This document shows positions 32,850 to 42,192 of a stretch of 64,000 nucleotides of DNA, one piece after another (within the stretch, counting starts at the first letter, position 1; each line of letters starts with the position of its first letter). A program made the translations under genes and the position numbers. The DNA comes from Kastovskya adunca ATA6-11-RM4. GTDB lineage: Bacteria > Cyanobacteriota > Cyanobacteriia > Cyanobacteriales > Coleofasciculaceae. The notes beneath the pieces were generated by a model, which saw only the letters and a program-made list of their open reading frames with translations, had not been told where the DNA came from and made no database searches. The stretch covers positions 62,001-126,000 of the forward strand of contig JAHHHJ010000010.1 of the NCBI GenBank assembly GCA_019359445.1. The letters run 5' to 3'.

Positions 32850-34261
32850 AACTGATAATCGCACTAATCGCCATTGCAGGTATAGCTTTTTTTTCGGTGA
32901 TAAATTGGCGGACTGCTGCTAAAAGCGTATTTTTTCTCGTAGTTTTTGAGGGGGCACTGAGAAAATGGATATTACCCCAGGCTAGCGAGATAATTTATTT
33001 CCTAAAAGACTTCGTTATTTTAGGAGCTTATACAGGTTACTTTGGATTTTCAAGAATTAAGAGAAATCCGGCATTACAAAATAAAAACTTTTTGATAAAC
33101 CTTTTAGTATTTTTAGCTGCAGGATGGTGCTTATTTCAGGCGTTTAATCCCAGCTTAGGTTCGCCAATAGTTGGAATTTTGGGAATTAAAGCCTATCTTT
33201 TGTATATTCCCCTGATGTGGATGCTACCAGCCTTGTTTCCCTCTGAGGAGGAACTATACAAATTTTTGCGATCGCATCTTTTATTAGTCATTCCAACTGG
33301 CGTTATCGGCATTATTCAATTCTTCAGCCCTCCCACCAGTCCAATTAACGCCTATGCCCCAGGCATTGAGCAACAAGTGGCGACCTTCGGATTTGGTAGC
33401 GAAGCCGCCGTCCGAATTACAGGAACCTTTTCCTACCTCAACAGTTACGCCGGATATTTAATCGCCTGTTTTGGGCTACTGCTACCCTTACTTTCAGTTA
33501 AGCAGTCTCGGTGGTGGAAGCTGGTTACTATCGTTGAACTATTTTTGATCGTTACTAACACTGTAATGACGGGTTCTCGCACTCCAGTAATTGCCGAGAT
33601 CATAATTCTAGTAGGCTATTTGGGCGCCTTATTCTTGATGAATCGGGGAAGCCTCCGGGGGGGAACTAAACAGATTCTTTTACCAGCGACAGTGATCGTT
33701 ACTGTCGCTATTTTCGGATTTCGTTCAGCGTTTGAGCAATTTGAGCGCCGTCTTACTTCTAACACCGACTTGTCCCGACGTATTGGAGAAAATTTCCTAC
33801 AGCCTATAGATTTTTTCAAGTACAAACAACTGGATGGCTACGGCACGGGAGCAACACATCCAGGAGCTGTACCCCTTCGCAATTTATTGCGCTTGCCAGC
33901 GGGTGAATATATTCCAGGATATTATGAAGCCGAAATGGGCAGAGTCGCCTTGGAATTAGGCCCAATTGGGTTTACGTTTTGGTACGGGCTGCGAATTTGT
34001 ATTGGCTTGAAACTCTGGAGTTTATTCTGGAAATTAAAAAGTCCTTTTTTGCGTCAATTAGCCGCGATCGCTTTACTGATTCATCTAGTCCAACTATCAG
34101 GACAAATGGTGTTTCACCATACTTTTTCTGTCTACTACTGGTTTCTCAGTGGTTTTATATTTCTCTTGCCGCAGTTGGAGTTTATTAACCATTGGCACCA
34201 AGAACAACAACTATTGCAACAAAATGCCCAAGCCTCGTATTTCTCTGATTCATCCTACTAG
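32846..34261 (+). CDS. Wzy / O-antigen-ligase-like membrane protein
   Basis: The 471-residue protein starts at GTG 32846 and has about ten to twelve hydrophobic segments. A large soluble loop (residues about 295-365, DLSRRIGENFLQPIDFFKYK onward) and GSRTPVIAEIIILVGY fit O-antigen polymerase/ligase proteins. Such proteins polymerise repeat units or attach glycan at the periplasmic face. Its presence beside an ABC exporter is mixed, since Wzm/Wzt systems usually do not need Wzy. The 3' end overlaps the next glycosyltransferase by 38 bp. Confidence 0.82.
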   Translation: MKLIIALIAIAGIAFFSVINWRTAAKSVFFLVVFEGALRKWILPQASEIIYFLKDFVILGAYTGYFGFSRIKRNPALQNKNFLINLLVFLAAGWCLFQAFNPSLGSPIVGILGIKAYLLYIPLMWMLPALFPSEEELYKFLRSHLLLVIPTGVIGIIQFFSPPTSPINAYAPGIEQQVATFGFGSEAAVRITGTFSYLNSYAGYLIACFGLLLPLLSVKQSRWWKLVTIVELFLIVTNTVMTGSRTPVIAEIIILVGYLGALFLMNRGSLRGGTKQILLPATVIVTVAIFGFRSAFEQFERRLTSNTDLSRRIGENFLQPIDFFKYKQLDGYGTGATHPGAVPLRNLLRLPAGEYIPGYYEAEMGRVALELGPIGFTFWYGLRICIGLKLWSLFWKLKSPFLRQLAAIALLIHLVQLSGQMVFHHTFSVYYWFLSGFIFLLPQLEFINHWHQEQQLLQQNAQASYFSDSSY

Positions 34262-35477
34262 TAGCCCCTTTTCTCGTAACGCAGCGATCGCGTTATGGGA
34301 AGCCGATTTACTCCACGAAATCATCACCACAGTTGCCTATAATCCCAAAGGAACGGCGTCGCACTACTTGAATCTCCTCCCCGCGTCCCTTAGACTCCGT
34401 GTTGCCCAAGAACTAGGGCGGCGAACCTGGATTGCCCCTGAAGGGGTGCCGATTCGGACTTATCCTTGGAAAGAAGCAACGCGAGTCGCTTTAATGCGGA
34501 CAGGGCTAGGTCGCCAGTTTAGTCTTAATTCTCAAGATTTGGTGGCTTGGGTATATGCTTCCCTCGATCGCCACGTCGCCAAGCGTCATCTTCAAGGTCT
34601 TGATGCCGTTTATGCCTACGAAGATGGGGCAGCAACCACCTTCCAAGCCGCCAAAGCAAGGGGCATCCTTTGTTTGTACGAACTACCCATTCTCTTTTAT
34701 CGGCGCAGTCGAGAAATTCAAGTGCAAGAAGCGGAGTATTTTCCCGAACTCGCACCAGCTTTACAGGCAGTACAAGAACCCGCTTGGAAAATTCAACGGA
34801 AAGAACAAGAAGTCCAACTTGCCGACCATATTTTTGTGCCCTCCTCGTTTGTCAAACAATCTCTACTAGACTTTGGGATTAAACCAGAAAAAATTAGCGT
34901 TATTCCCTATGGTGCTCCTGTCGATTACTTCCGTCCCCAACCCAAGTTAGATGAACGTTTTCGAGCCTTGTTTGTTGGACGAGTTGGACCGCGCAAAGGT
35001 GTCCATTATTTAATCCAAGCATGGCAAAATTTACAGCTTCCTGATGCAGAATTAGTACTCGTAGGAGCAAATGAATTTCCCGTAGGTTGGTTAGATAAAT
35101 ATGCAAATATTTGTCGTTACATTCCTTCTGTTCCTCATGCTTCATTAATGAACTATTACACCACAGCGAGTGTTTTCGTTTTTCCCTCTCTTGTCGAAGG
35201 ATTTGGGCTAGTTCTCCTAGAGGCGATGGCTTGTGGTATTCCTGTAATTACAACTTCACACACCGCTGGTATTAATTTATTTACCGATGGTGTAGAGGGA
35301 TTTATTATTCCGATTCGAGATGTAGAGGCAATTCAAGAAAAACTAGAGTGGTGCTATCGCCATCCGTTAGAATTAGCCGAAATGGGAAAAGCGGCTCGTC
35401 GCAAAGCAGAACAGCTTACCTGGAAATCCTATCGCCAAAAATTAGCAAGTCGGGTACAGGAAACGCTCGACAAGTAG
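34224..35477 (+). CDS. Glycosyltransferase family 4
   Basis: I start at ATG 34224 (MPKPRISLIHPTSSPFSRNA), giving 417 residues; the longer frame to 34149 adds residues that belong to the previous gene's overlap and lack family character. The donor half has FRALFVGRVGPRKGVHYLIQ and FVFPSLVEGFGLVLLEAMACGIPVITTSHT with the EX7E motif. The 38-bp overlap with the Wzy-like gene is long for this locus and suggests close coupling. Confidence 0.92.
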   Translation: MPKPRISLIHPTSSPFSRNAAIALWEADLLHEIITTVAYNPKGTASHYLNLLPASLRLRVAQELGRRTWIAPEGVPIRTYPWKEATRVALMRTGLGRQFSLNSQDLVAWVYASLDRHVAKRHLQGLDAVYAYEDGAATTFQAAKARGILCLYELPILFYRRSREIQVQEAEYFPELAPALQAVQEPAWKIQRKEQEVQLADHIFVPSSFVKQSLLDFGIKPEKISVIPYGAPVDYFRPQPKLDERFRALFVGRVGPRKGVHYLIQAWQNLQLPDAELVLVGANEFPVGWLDKYANICRYIPSVPHASLMNYYTTASVFVFPSLVEGFGLVLLEAMACGIPVITTSHTAGINLFTDGVEGFIIPIRDVEAIQEKLEWCYRHPLELAEMGKAARRKAEQLTWKSYRQKLASRVQETLDK

Positions 35478-35620
35478 GCGTGATTTAAAAGGTTGTAGTA
35501 GGCGCTGTCTTCGCCGCAGCAATGAATTGCTAACTACGAACCTATATTGTGTCAGTGCCATTCAGTCTACGTTTAACTAAATCCTGCTTAGATGCGTTAG
35601 AAGTTAATTTATATTTAATA

Positions 35621-36778
35621 ATGCCACAACCGTTAGTTAAAACTAAGTTTCACTTATGGTTTCCTAATATTTTTGAATTCAAAGGTGGAATTCAAGTTTA
35701 TTCGGCAACTTTATTAGAAGCCCTGCAAAACTTATATCCTCAGGTAGATTTCCAGGTTTTCTTAAAGCACGATCGCCGTTCATCCCCAAGTCTTTCTTTC
35801 TCAAACCCCCCTCAATTTCACTTCAGCGGTAGGTGGTTTTTACCTTTACGGACAGCAGCCTTTGCCGCTCAAATAGTAGGACAGGGTATTTGGAAACGTC
35901 CTGACTTAGTTATTGCCACTCATCTCAATTTCACACCTGCGGCCTATCTGTTAAAACGTCTTACAGATGTTCCCTACTGGGCAATTGCTCACGGTATAGA
36001 AGCTTGGAATATTCAAAAACCTGGCTTAAGATCTGCCTTGCAGCACGCCGATCGCATTCTGGCGGTTAGCGGTTATACTCGCGATCGCCTCTTGAAAGAG
36101 CAAAATCTCGATCCCGCAAAGGTGGCAGTTTTACCAAATACTTTTGATGCGACTCGCTTTCAAATTGCGCCCAAGCCTCAATATTTACTAAAGCGTTATG
36201 GGCTAACTGCCGAACAACCGATTATCCTAACCGTCGCTAGATTAGATAGCAGGGAACGCTACAAAGGATATGACCAAATTTTGCAAGCTTTACCGAAAAT
36301 ACGAGAGCAAATTCCCAATATTCACTATGTTTTGGTTGGACAGGGAAGCGATCGCCCCCGTATTGAGCAAATGATCACGCAGTTAAACCTGCAAGAGAGC
36401 GTTACTTTAACGGGGTTCATTCCTGACGAAGAACTGGGCGATCATTACAATCTCTGCGATGTCTTTGCCATGCCAAGCAAAGGCGAGGGCTTTGGTATTG
36501 TTTACCTAGAGGCTTTAGCTTCTGGCAAGCCGACTTTAGGAGGCGATCGCGATGGTGCAATTGATGCCCTCTGTCAGGGAGAATTGGGGGTTTTGGTCGA
36601 TCCTGATGATGCGGAGGCGATCGCGCAAAGCCTGATTCAAATTTTGAACAAAACCTATTCTCACCCACTTTTATATCAGCCTGAAAAATTGCGACAGAAA
36701 GTGATTGAGTACTACGGGTTTGAGCGTTTTAAGCAAACCTTAGCAACATTACTCCAAACGGCTGAGTTGAGAGGTTGA
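35621..36778 (+). CDS. Glycosyltransferase family 4
   Basis: The start is uncertain: ATG 35621 (MPQPLVKTKFHLWFPNIFEF, 385 residues) reads like a natural N-terminus, while a GTG at 35549 would add 24 residues. The FEFKGGIQVYSATLLEAL segment is the acceptor-side loop. IILTVARLDSRERYKGYDQI and VFAMPSKGEGFGIVYLEALASGKPTLGGD carry the donor-site motifs. The next glycosyltransferase starts three bases after its stop, so they are co-transcribed. Confidence 0.9.
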   Translation: MPQPLVKTKFHLWFPNIFEFKGGIQVYSATLLEALQNLYPQVDFQVFLKHDRRSSPSLSFSNPPQFHFSGRWFLPLRTAAFAAQIVGQGIWKRPDLVIATHLNFTPAAYLLKRLTDVPYWAIAHGIEAWNIQKPGLRSALQHADRILAVSGYTRDRLLKEQNLDPAKVAVLPNTFDATRFQIAPKPQYLLKRYGLTAEQPIILTVARLDSRERYKGYDQILQALPKIREQIPNIHYVLVGQGSDRPRIEQMITQLNLQESVTLTGFIPDEELGDHYNLCDVFAMPSKGEGFGIVYLEALASGKPTLGGDRDGAIDALCQGELGVLVDPDDAEAIAQSLIQILNKTYSHPLLYQPEKLRQKVIEYYGFERFKQTLATLLQTAELRG

Positions 36779-36781
36779 GTC

Positions 36782-38014
36782 ATGAAAGTTTTGCACGTCA
36801 TTCCCTCCGTCAGTCCCGCCTTGGGTGGCCCAACTCAAGTTGTTCTCAATCTGGTAAAAGCGTTGCGAGATTGCGAAGTTGAGGCGGAAATTGTCACGAC
36901 AAATGACAATGGCAAGACTCTCCTAGACGTGCCTTTGAACCAACGCATTGAGTACGAACAAGTTCCGGTGTGGTTTTTGCCGCGCTTTTCCCCACCGCTG
37001 AAAGAGTTTATCTTCTCCACCGCACTGACTCAGTGGTTGTGGCAACATAGGGGAGACTACGACCTAATTCATACCCACTATCTTTTTTCCTATGCCTCGA
37101 CTTGTGCCGGAGCGATCGCCCGTTGGCAAAATATTCCTTATGTTGTCAGGACAATCGGTCAACTCACTCCGTGGGCATTAGCGCAAAGCCAGCTCAAAAA
37201 ACAGATCTACACCTTCTTAGTTGAGCGACACAATCTCAACCAAGCCGCAGCAATTCATTGCACTTCCATCGGTGAAGCCGTCGATGTCCGGAACTTTGGG
37301 GTGAAGACTCGTAGCCTTACCTTACCTTTAGGAGTCAATCCGCCCGGACTTCAAAAACAAGCAAAGTCTAGGCTACGCAAACTCTACAACATCCCCGATC
37401 GCCTGAGCGTCGTATTATTTCTTTCTCGTCTCCACTACAAAAAACGCCCAGATTTGCTGATGCAGGCGCTTAAGTCCTTAGCTGAGCAAAGCTACGAGTT
37501 TCATGTAATTTTGGCAGGTGCTGGGGAAGCCGAGTATGTCAGCGAACTCAAAAACTTAGTGAAGTCTCTGGGCTTGGACGCTTGTACCTCGTTTGCGGGT
37601 TTTGTGACGGGTGAAGATAAAGATTTGCTGTTGCAAGGTTCAGATCTGTTTGTACTACCATCGTTCTCGGAGAATTTTGGAGTGGCGGTAGCGGAAGCGA
37701 TGGCGGCGGGCTTACCCGTAGTTGTAACTCCGGGGGTGCAGATTGCCCCAGAAATTGCACAAGCTGAGGCGGGATTGGTGGTTGAGGGAGACGTTGAGGC
37801 ACTAGCAGGAGCGATCGCGCAACTCCTCCATCAGCCCCATTACCGTCAGCAGTTGGGTGAGAATGGTTTGCAGCTTGTGAAGGAACGATATGCTTGGAAG
37901 GCGATCGCGTCTGATTTAGCATCTGCTTACCGGGCGATCATCCAAAAAGAACCCTTTCCTCAATATTTAGGAACTTCAGCCTCCTCTGAGGGTTCAGAAA
38001 AACTTGGCTATTGA
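36782..38014 (+). CDS. Glycosyltransferase family 4
   Basis: The 410-residue protein starts MKVLHVIPSVSPALGGPTQV, a common N-terminus of bacterial GT4 enzymes. The donor half contains VVLFLSRLHYKKRPDLLMQA and LFVLPSFSENFGVAVAEAMAAGLPVVVTPGV with EX7E. It is the last glycosyltransferase of the locus and precedes a YdcF gene by 45 bp. Confidence 0.93.
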   Translation: MKVLHVIPSVSPALGGPTQVVLNLVKALRDCEVEAEIVTTNDNGKTLLDVPLNQRIEYEQVPVWFLPRFSPPLKEFIFSTALTQWLWQHRGDYDLIHTHYLFSYASTCAGAIARWQNIPYVVRTIGQLTPWALAQSQLKKQIYTFLVERHNLNQAAAIHCTSIGEAVDVRNFGVKTRSLTLPLGVNPPGLQKQAKSRLRKLYNIPDRLSVVLFLSRLHYKKRPDLLMQALKSLAEQSYEFHVILAGAGEAEYVSELKNLVKSLGLDACTSFAGFVTGEDKDLLLQGSDLFVLPSFSENFGVAVAEAMAAGLPVVVTPGVQIAPEIAQAEAGLVVEGDVEALAGAIAQLLHQPHYRQQLGENGLQLVKERYAWKAIASDLASAYRAIIQKEPFPQYLGTSASSEGSEKLGY

Positions 38015-38059
38015 GGTCAATTACTGCCTTGCTACTACATATCAACAAAGTAAACAAGC

Positions 38060-38647
38060 ATGTTGATAAATCGGTTTCATCGCCAGCGCCAAAGACTCCG
38101 CCTAGTAGCTAGCTGTGCTTTCATTGGACTTCTGGGAATAATCCCCGTGCGGTTGGCGATCGCCTATTATCAAGCACCTATTCCTGAAGCGATTTTGACC
38201 TTAGGGGGAGATTTTGAGCGAGAACCCTTCACTGCCCAGTTTGCTCAAGCCTATCCCGATCTCAATATCTGGGTTTCGACTGGTTCACCACCAGAAAAAG
38301 CGCGTGTAACCTTCCGCCAAGCTGGGATTGCCGAGGAACGCGTACATCTCGATCGGCGTGCGGTGGATACAGTGACTAACTTTACGACGTTAGTGCCCAC
38401 CTTTAAAACTCAGGACATTCAGCACGTCTACTTGATTACCTCAGACTTTCACATGAGACGAGCAAAAGCGATCGCCTTTTTCGTTTTCGGTAGCCGAGGC
38501 ATTGCCTTCACTGCCGTTTCTGTTCCTTCCGACAAACCATCAGAATCTTTGCTGCACATTCTGCGCGATACTGGACGTGCTGCGATCTGGATTGTAACAG
38601 GGCGCACGGGGGCAAGCTTCAATCCTCACCTGGATGCACGGCGATGA
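38060..38647 (+). CDS. YdcF/DUF218-family membrane-anchored protein
   Basis: The 195-residue protein has one N-terminal hydrophobic helix (residues 14-34) and a DUF218 domain with AILTLGGD at the start, VSTGSPPEK and VYLITSDFHMRRAKAIAFFV, the conserved DFHM block. The domain faces the periplasm in ElyC-type proteins, where it is tied to lipid carrier or wall polymer metabolism. The stop overlaps the next gene by 4 bp (ATGA), so the two act as a pair. Confidence 0.88.
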   Translation: MLINRFHRQRQRLRLVASCAFIGLLGIIPVRLAIAYYQAPIPEAILTLGGDFEREPFTAQFAQAYPDLNIWVSTGSPPEKARVTFRQAGIAEERVHLDRRAVDTVTNFTTLVPTFKTQDIQHVYLITSDFHMRRAKAIAFFVFGSRGIAFTAVSVPSDKPSESLLHILRDTGRAAIWIVTGRTGASFNPHLDARR

Positions 38648-39618
38648 AGTTTTCTGCTAAATACTGGATACCAGGGGCTTGCGTTGGAACATTGGCAGCG
38701 ACGGAAGTGCTGCTAAGACTGATTTTCGGCTTGGGTAACCCTGTGTTAGTACAAGCGGATGCCCAGATGGGTTATCGCTTTCAACCCAACCAAAAAATTT
38801 TCCGATTTGGCAGAAGGATTGAGTACAACCAGTACTCAATGCGTTCTGAACCGATTAATCCTCAGTCTCCTCTAGGAACGCTACGAATTGTGATGACGGG
38901 GGACTCGGTACTCAATGGGGGCAATCCTACCGATCAAAAGGAAACGATCTCAGAACTGTTTGAAACAAAAATCAAGTCATCGAACCCGCGAGTTGAGGTA
39001 CTTAATGCCTCCGCTGGTTCTTGGGGAATTGGCAACCACTTGGGGTATTTACGAGAATTTGGCACCTTCAACAGCGATGCCGTAATTCTCCAAATCGGCA
39101 CCCATGACCTGACTCAGCCAACCAGTACAAGCGATCGCGTCGGAACTGACCCCAACTATCCCACTTCACCCCCCCTTTTTGCCGTACAAGAGGCATGGAC
39201 TCGCTACGCTTTCCCCAGATTAGCCAATAGCTTAAACCTCAATCCTCCCGCCCCTGAAGTTCAGCCTCTTAATCCAGAAAATGCTGAGGGGCAGTTTGAG
39301 CAGAATATGCAAAAACTCAAGGCGATCGCTAGCTTAGTTCGTGCGGAAAAAATCCCCCTCTTCGTGCTGTACACCCCCGATCGCAGCGATCTAATTCCCC
39401 AGCCCAAAGTACCTCCCTACCAACCCGAATTTCTCCAATTGCTAAAGTCCTTGCAAATTCCCGTTGTCGATACTCATCAGGCGTGGTCAACCTCACCCCA
39501 AAAAACCATCGAAACTTATTTTCGAGATAACGTACACCTGAGTGTTGCTGGCAATCAAGCCGCCGCTAATTTACTATTTGAAGCACTTTGCCCAACTAAG
39601 CAGCTACCAGACTGCTAG
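38644..39618 (+). CDS. SGNH/GDSL-type hydrolase (surface glycan esterase or acetyl-transfer partner)
   Basis: The 324-residue protein has an N-terminal hydrophobic segment and an SGNH hydrolase core: IVMTGDSVLNGG (block I serine), LNASAGSWGIGNHL (block II), ILQIGTHDLTQP (block III) and DNVHLSVAGNQ with the DxxH of block V. Such enzymes remove or move acyl groups on extracellular glycans. Translational coupling with the YdcF gene and the position at the end of the glycan operon suggest a glycan-tailoring role. The exact substrate is unknown. Confidence 0.85.
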   Translation: MKFSAKYWIPGACVGTLAATEVLLRLIFGLGNPVLVQADAQMGYRFQPNQKIFRFGRRIEYNQYSMRSEPINPQSPLGTLRIVMTGDSVLNGGNPTDQKETISELFETKIKSSNPRVEVLNASAGSWGIGNHLGYLREFGTFNSDAVILQIGTHDLTQPTSTSDRVGTDPNYPTSPPLFAVQEAWTRYAFPRLANSLNLNPPAPEVQPLNPENAEGQFEQNMQKLKAIASLVRAEKIPLFVLYTPDRSDLIPQPKVPPYQPEFLQLLKSLQIPVVDTHQAWSTSPQKTIETYFRDNVHLSVAGNQAAANLLFEALCPTKQLPDC

Positions 39619-39749
39619 CTTTAGCGCTACTTCCCCATAACATAGCCTCACCTCTTGCACCAAAACCTCCGCGTCCTCTGCGTAAACCTTTGCGTTCCTC
39701 TGCGTTAAAAAAATCAACCCTTACAAACTTCTTAACCAAAGTGCCAGAT
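39619..39749. repeat. Convergent spacer with CCTCTGCGT-type repeats
   Basis: The 131-bp spacer between convergent genes includes CTCCGCGTCCTCTGCGTAAA and TTGCGTTCCTCTGCGTTAAA, short repeats of a type I recall from cyanobacterial spacers. A related CCTCTGCGTG sits between urtD and urtC near 63411. No hairpin terminator is seen. Confidence 0.5.
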
Positions 39750-41081
39750 CTAAATTGATCGACTTAACAACACAGGCATTTTGCCAACCTTCAGGCGGTT
39801 CTGTAGGGAGAGCAAGGCTTCTTTGCCTGTCAAATCCCTTACCTGCCGGACGCCGAAGCTTCTAGGCACCTCCAGGGTTATTTCTCCCTTTGGGTTCCAG
39901 ACAATCCAGGCGCGATCGCCACCTTCTTTAGTTAACTGGCACATCCAGGTTTCATCACCGTCGCGATCGCATCCCTCCAGCCGCGAGCCTATTAGCCATT
40001 TTTGCACCTCACCATAGGCTTTTCCTGCGGCGGTGAGGGTTTTACCATCCTTCTCAACTAAAAGAATCGTCACCACATTCCGGTTATCCCAGGCATACCA
40101 GTAATAGCGAGGAATCCCTAGCGCCCAGTTGAGAATGTAAGCCCTAGCGACGTAAGCTGCACTATCTTCCTCGGAAAAGAAGATATTTTGACCTTTCTCC
40201 CCAAAACCTGTTTCCGTGTTCCAGAGGGGCTTTTTTTCTAAGCCGTGTTTTTTCATCACCGCTTGAATTTGCTGAATTTGCGGTATGGCGGCTTCAGGCG
40301 GTAAATCGTGTTGTTGCTGATAGAAGTGGGCACCGACGATATCGGTGTAAGCGTCTCCTCCCTTGCTGAAATACTCATCTAGCCAAGCTGCCCCGCCTTT
40401 AACTAGCCACCCGTAGTCTCCGGCAATGACAGACGGGGAGACGACCTGAATCGCGGGGTCAACCTCTTTGAGGATGGTGTAGGCTTCACGGGCTAACACC
40501 AGCATTTCATCGAGGGTGCCTGTGTAGAAGTTTTTCAGATTCGGTTCGTTCCAAATTTCGTAGTAGCGAATTTTGCCTTTATAACGAGTAGCAACGGTGC
40601 GGACGTAATTGCGCCAGTCTTCCAGGTCTTTTGGTTCGGAGGGGGTAGGGCCATCGCCGTAGGGAGAGGAGTCATCAGGGCGAGCGGCTGCCCACTTTGG
40701 CGTTAGTCCCATAACGTAGATCAAGTCCACGCCTTTTTCCTGGGCTAACTGCACGCAGTCATCTAGGGTTCTGAAATCCCATTCTCCTTTGTGTCGTTCT
40801 AAATGCGGCCAAAAAGGAAGCCCCGCCGAGCTACTCGTATCCCACAATCGCCAACTCGCAACTCCCTCTGGCCAAAGGTTGCTGAAGGGTTCGGCAATGT
40901 GCATCCCAAACAGCGATCGCTCAATTACTGCCGATTGTCCTGATAGAGTAGTCTCCCTCAAACGAGAGTCCGGCGCTTTCTGGGCGGCAAGCTGATGGAA
41001 GGCGATCGCCACAACCACGATCACAGTAGCGATCGCTAAACCGAAAAATTTGACCAATTTGAGGCTAAATTTATTAGTCAT
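39750..41081 (-). CDS. Clan GH-A glycoside hydrolase (GH39-like)
   Basis: The 443-residue protein has an N-terminal signal anchor (residues 8-32), then a TIM-barrel hydrolase. The acid/base glutamate lies in YYEIWNEPN (E179) and the nucleophile is in KPLWNTETGFGE (E290), the beta-4 and beta-7 positions of clan GH-A. FGMHIAEPFSNLWPEGVASWRLWD resembles GH39-type N-termini. Substrate is unknown; being membrane-anchored beside a polysaccharide locus, it may trim the exported glycan. It reads convergently with the esterase gene. Family number is tentative. Confidence 0.8.
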   Translation of the reverse strand: MTNKFSLKLVKFFGLAIATVIVVVAIAFHQLAAQKAPDSRLRETTLSGQSAVIERSLFGMHIAEPFSNLWPEGVASWRLWDTSSSAGLPFWPHLERHKGEWDFRTLDDCVQLAQEKGVDLIYVMGLTPKWAAARPDDSSPYGDGPTPSEPKDLEDWRNYVRTVATRYKGKIRYYEIWNEPNLKNFYTGTLDEMLVLAREAYTILKEVDPAIQVVSPSVIAGDYGWLVKGGAAWLDEYFSKGGDAYTDIVGAHFYQQQHDLPPEAAIPQIQQIQAVMKKHGLEKKPLWNTETGFGEKGQNIFFSEEDSAAYVARAYILNWALGIPRYYWYAWDNRNVVTILLVEKDGKTLTAAGKAYGEVQKWLIGSRLEGCDRDGDETWMCQLTKEGGDRAWIVWNPKGEITLEVPRSFGVRQVRDLTGKEALLSLQNRLKVGKMPVLLSRSI

Positions 41082-41128
41082 TCTGTAGTTCTTAGTTCAG
41101 TACAACGGACAACTGACCACTGCAATAA

Positions 41129-41977
41129 CTAAGCGACGGAAACAACCATCCCTTCCCGTGCTAAGAAGCCACCAGAGAAGCGTTCTTGAACTTCCACCTC
41201 AATGCCATCCAGAAAATCGTCGCTGTGGTTGGGTTCGTGGTGAAAAATTGCCACCTTCTTGACACCTGCTGCCTCTGCCACTTTTATCGCTTCCTGCCAA
41301 GTGGAGTGTCCCCAGCCCACTTTCGGTGACTTGGGGTTGTGATACTCCTCATCGGTGTACATAGCATCGTAAATTAGGATATCGGCATTACGGGCAAGGT
41401 GCAGCACATTTTCATCCAAGCGGTCTGGAAAATGTTCGGTATCCGTGCAGTAAAAGACAGAATGCCCTTCCCACGTTATCCGATAGCCCATTGCGCCATT
41501 AGGATGATTCAAGGGACTGGTTTCGATGGTAATGTCATCCAGAGTGAAGGTATCGCCACAGACTACATCGTAAAATTTCAGGTCAGCCTGAACTTCTTTA
41601 ATGGGAACGGGGGAGTTTAAATGCAGGACACGATCATTGAAATGCTGTTCCATCACTTCTCCCTGTGGTGCCGCCCCATGAATGTGGAAGCAATTGCCCT
41701 TGTTAAAGACGGGAGTAAAGAAGGGAATTCCTTGAATGTGATCCCAGTGGTAGTGGGTAAAAAACCAATGGGCTTCTATAGCCTTCTGAGACGCTAAAGT
41801 TTTTCCAAGCATCCGTAAGCCAGTACCGCCATCAAAAATCAGGCGTTTTCCACCCACGCGCATTTCGACACAGGAGGTATTGCCTCCATAGCGAACCGTT
41901 TCTTTTCCAGGGGAGGGAACACTGCCTCGTACTCCCCAGAACTGGATAACAAAATCAGAGTCAGAACTGGTTTCCAT
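41129..41977 (-). CDS. MBL-fold metallo-hydrolase
   Basis: The 282-residue protein has the metallo-beta-lactamase motif THYHWDH (H75, H77, D79, H80), later LNHPNGAMGYR and YCTDTEHF, and YDAMYTDEEY, which supply further metal ligands. The N-terminal GVRGSVPSPGKETVRYGGNT is typical of the group related to phosphodiesterase/ribonuclease-Z-like MBL proteins. No signal peptide is present. Substrate cannot be stated. It lies 47 bp upstream of the glycosidase gene on the same strand. Confidence 0.9.
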   Translation of the reverse strand: METSSDSDFVIQFWGVRGSVPSPGKETVRYGGNTSCVEMRVGGKRLIFDGGTGLRMLGKTLASQKAIEAHWFFTHYHWDHIQGIPFFTPVFNKGNCFHIHGAAPQGEVMEQHFNDRVLHLNSPVPIKEVQADLKFYDVVCGDTFTLDDITIETSPLNHPNGAMGYRITWEGHSVFYCTDTEHFPDRLDENVLHLARNADILIYDAMYTDEEYHNPKSPKVGWGHSTWQEAIKVAEAAGVKKVAIFHHEPNHSDDFLDGIEVEVQERFSGGFLAREGMVVSVA

Positions 41978-42192
41978 TGTAGGGATTAGGGACTAAAGAC
42001 TAGAAAGCAGGGGAGACAAGGACGAAAAAGGACGAAATATGTTAGCGCAGCGGGGCGAAGCCCAAGATGAAAAATGAAATTAACAGTTGGGAAATGGCGA
42101 TGAGCTATAAACCCGGCTTGTGTAGAGCCAGGAAGGGCAAAACCTGAACCCTAAGCCACTGACTCCGTACTGTTTGCTCAATCGCCAGCTCA
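41978..42192. repeat. Spacer with short repeats and a GGGCGAAGCCC palindrome
   Basis: This 215-bp gap between two minus-strand genes contains GGACGAAAAAGGACGAAATA and a GGGCGAAGCCC palindrome near 42053. These are dispersed-repeat types also found at 13.2 kb. No gene is seen. Confidence 0.5.
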
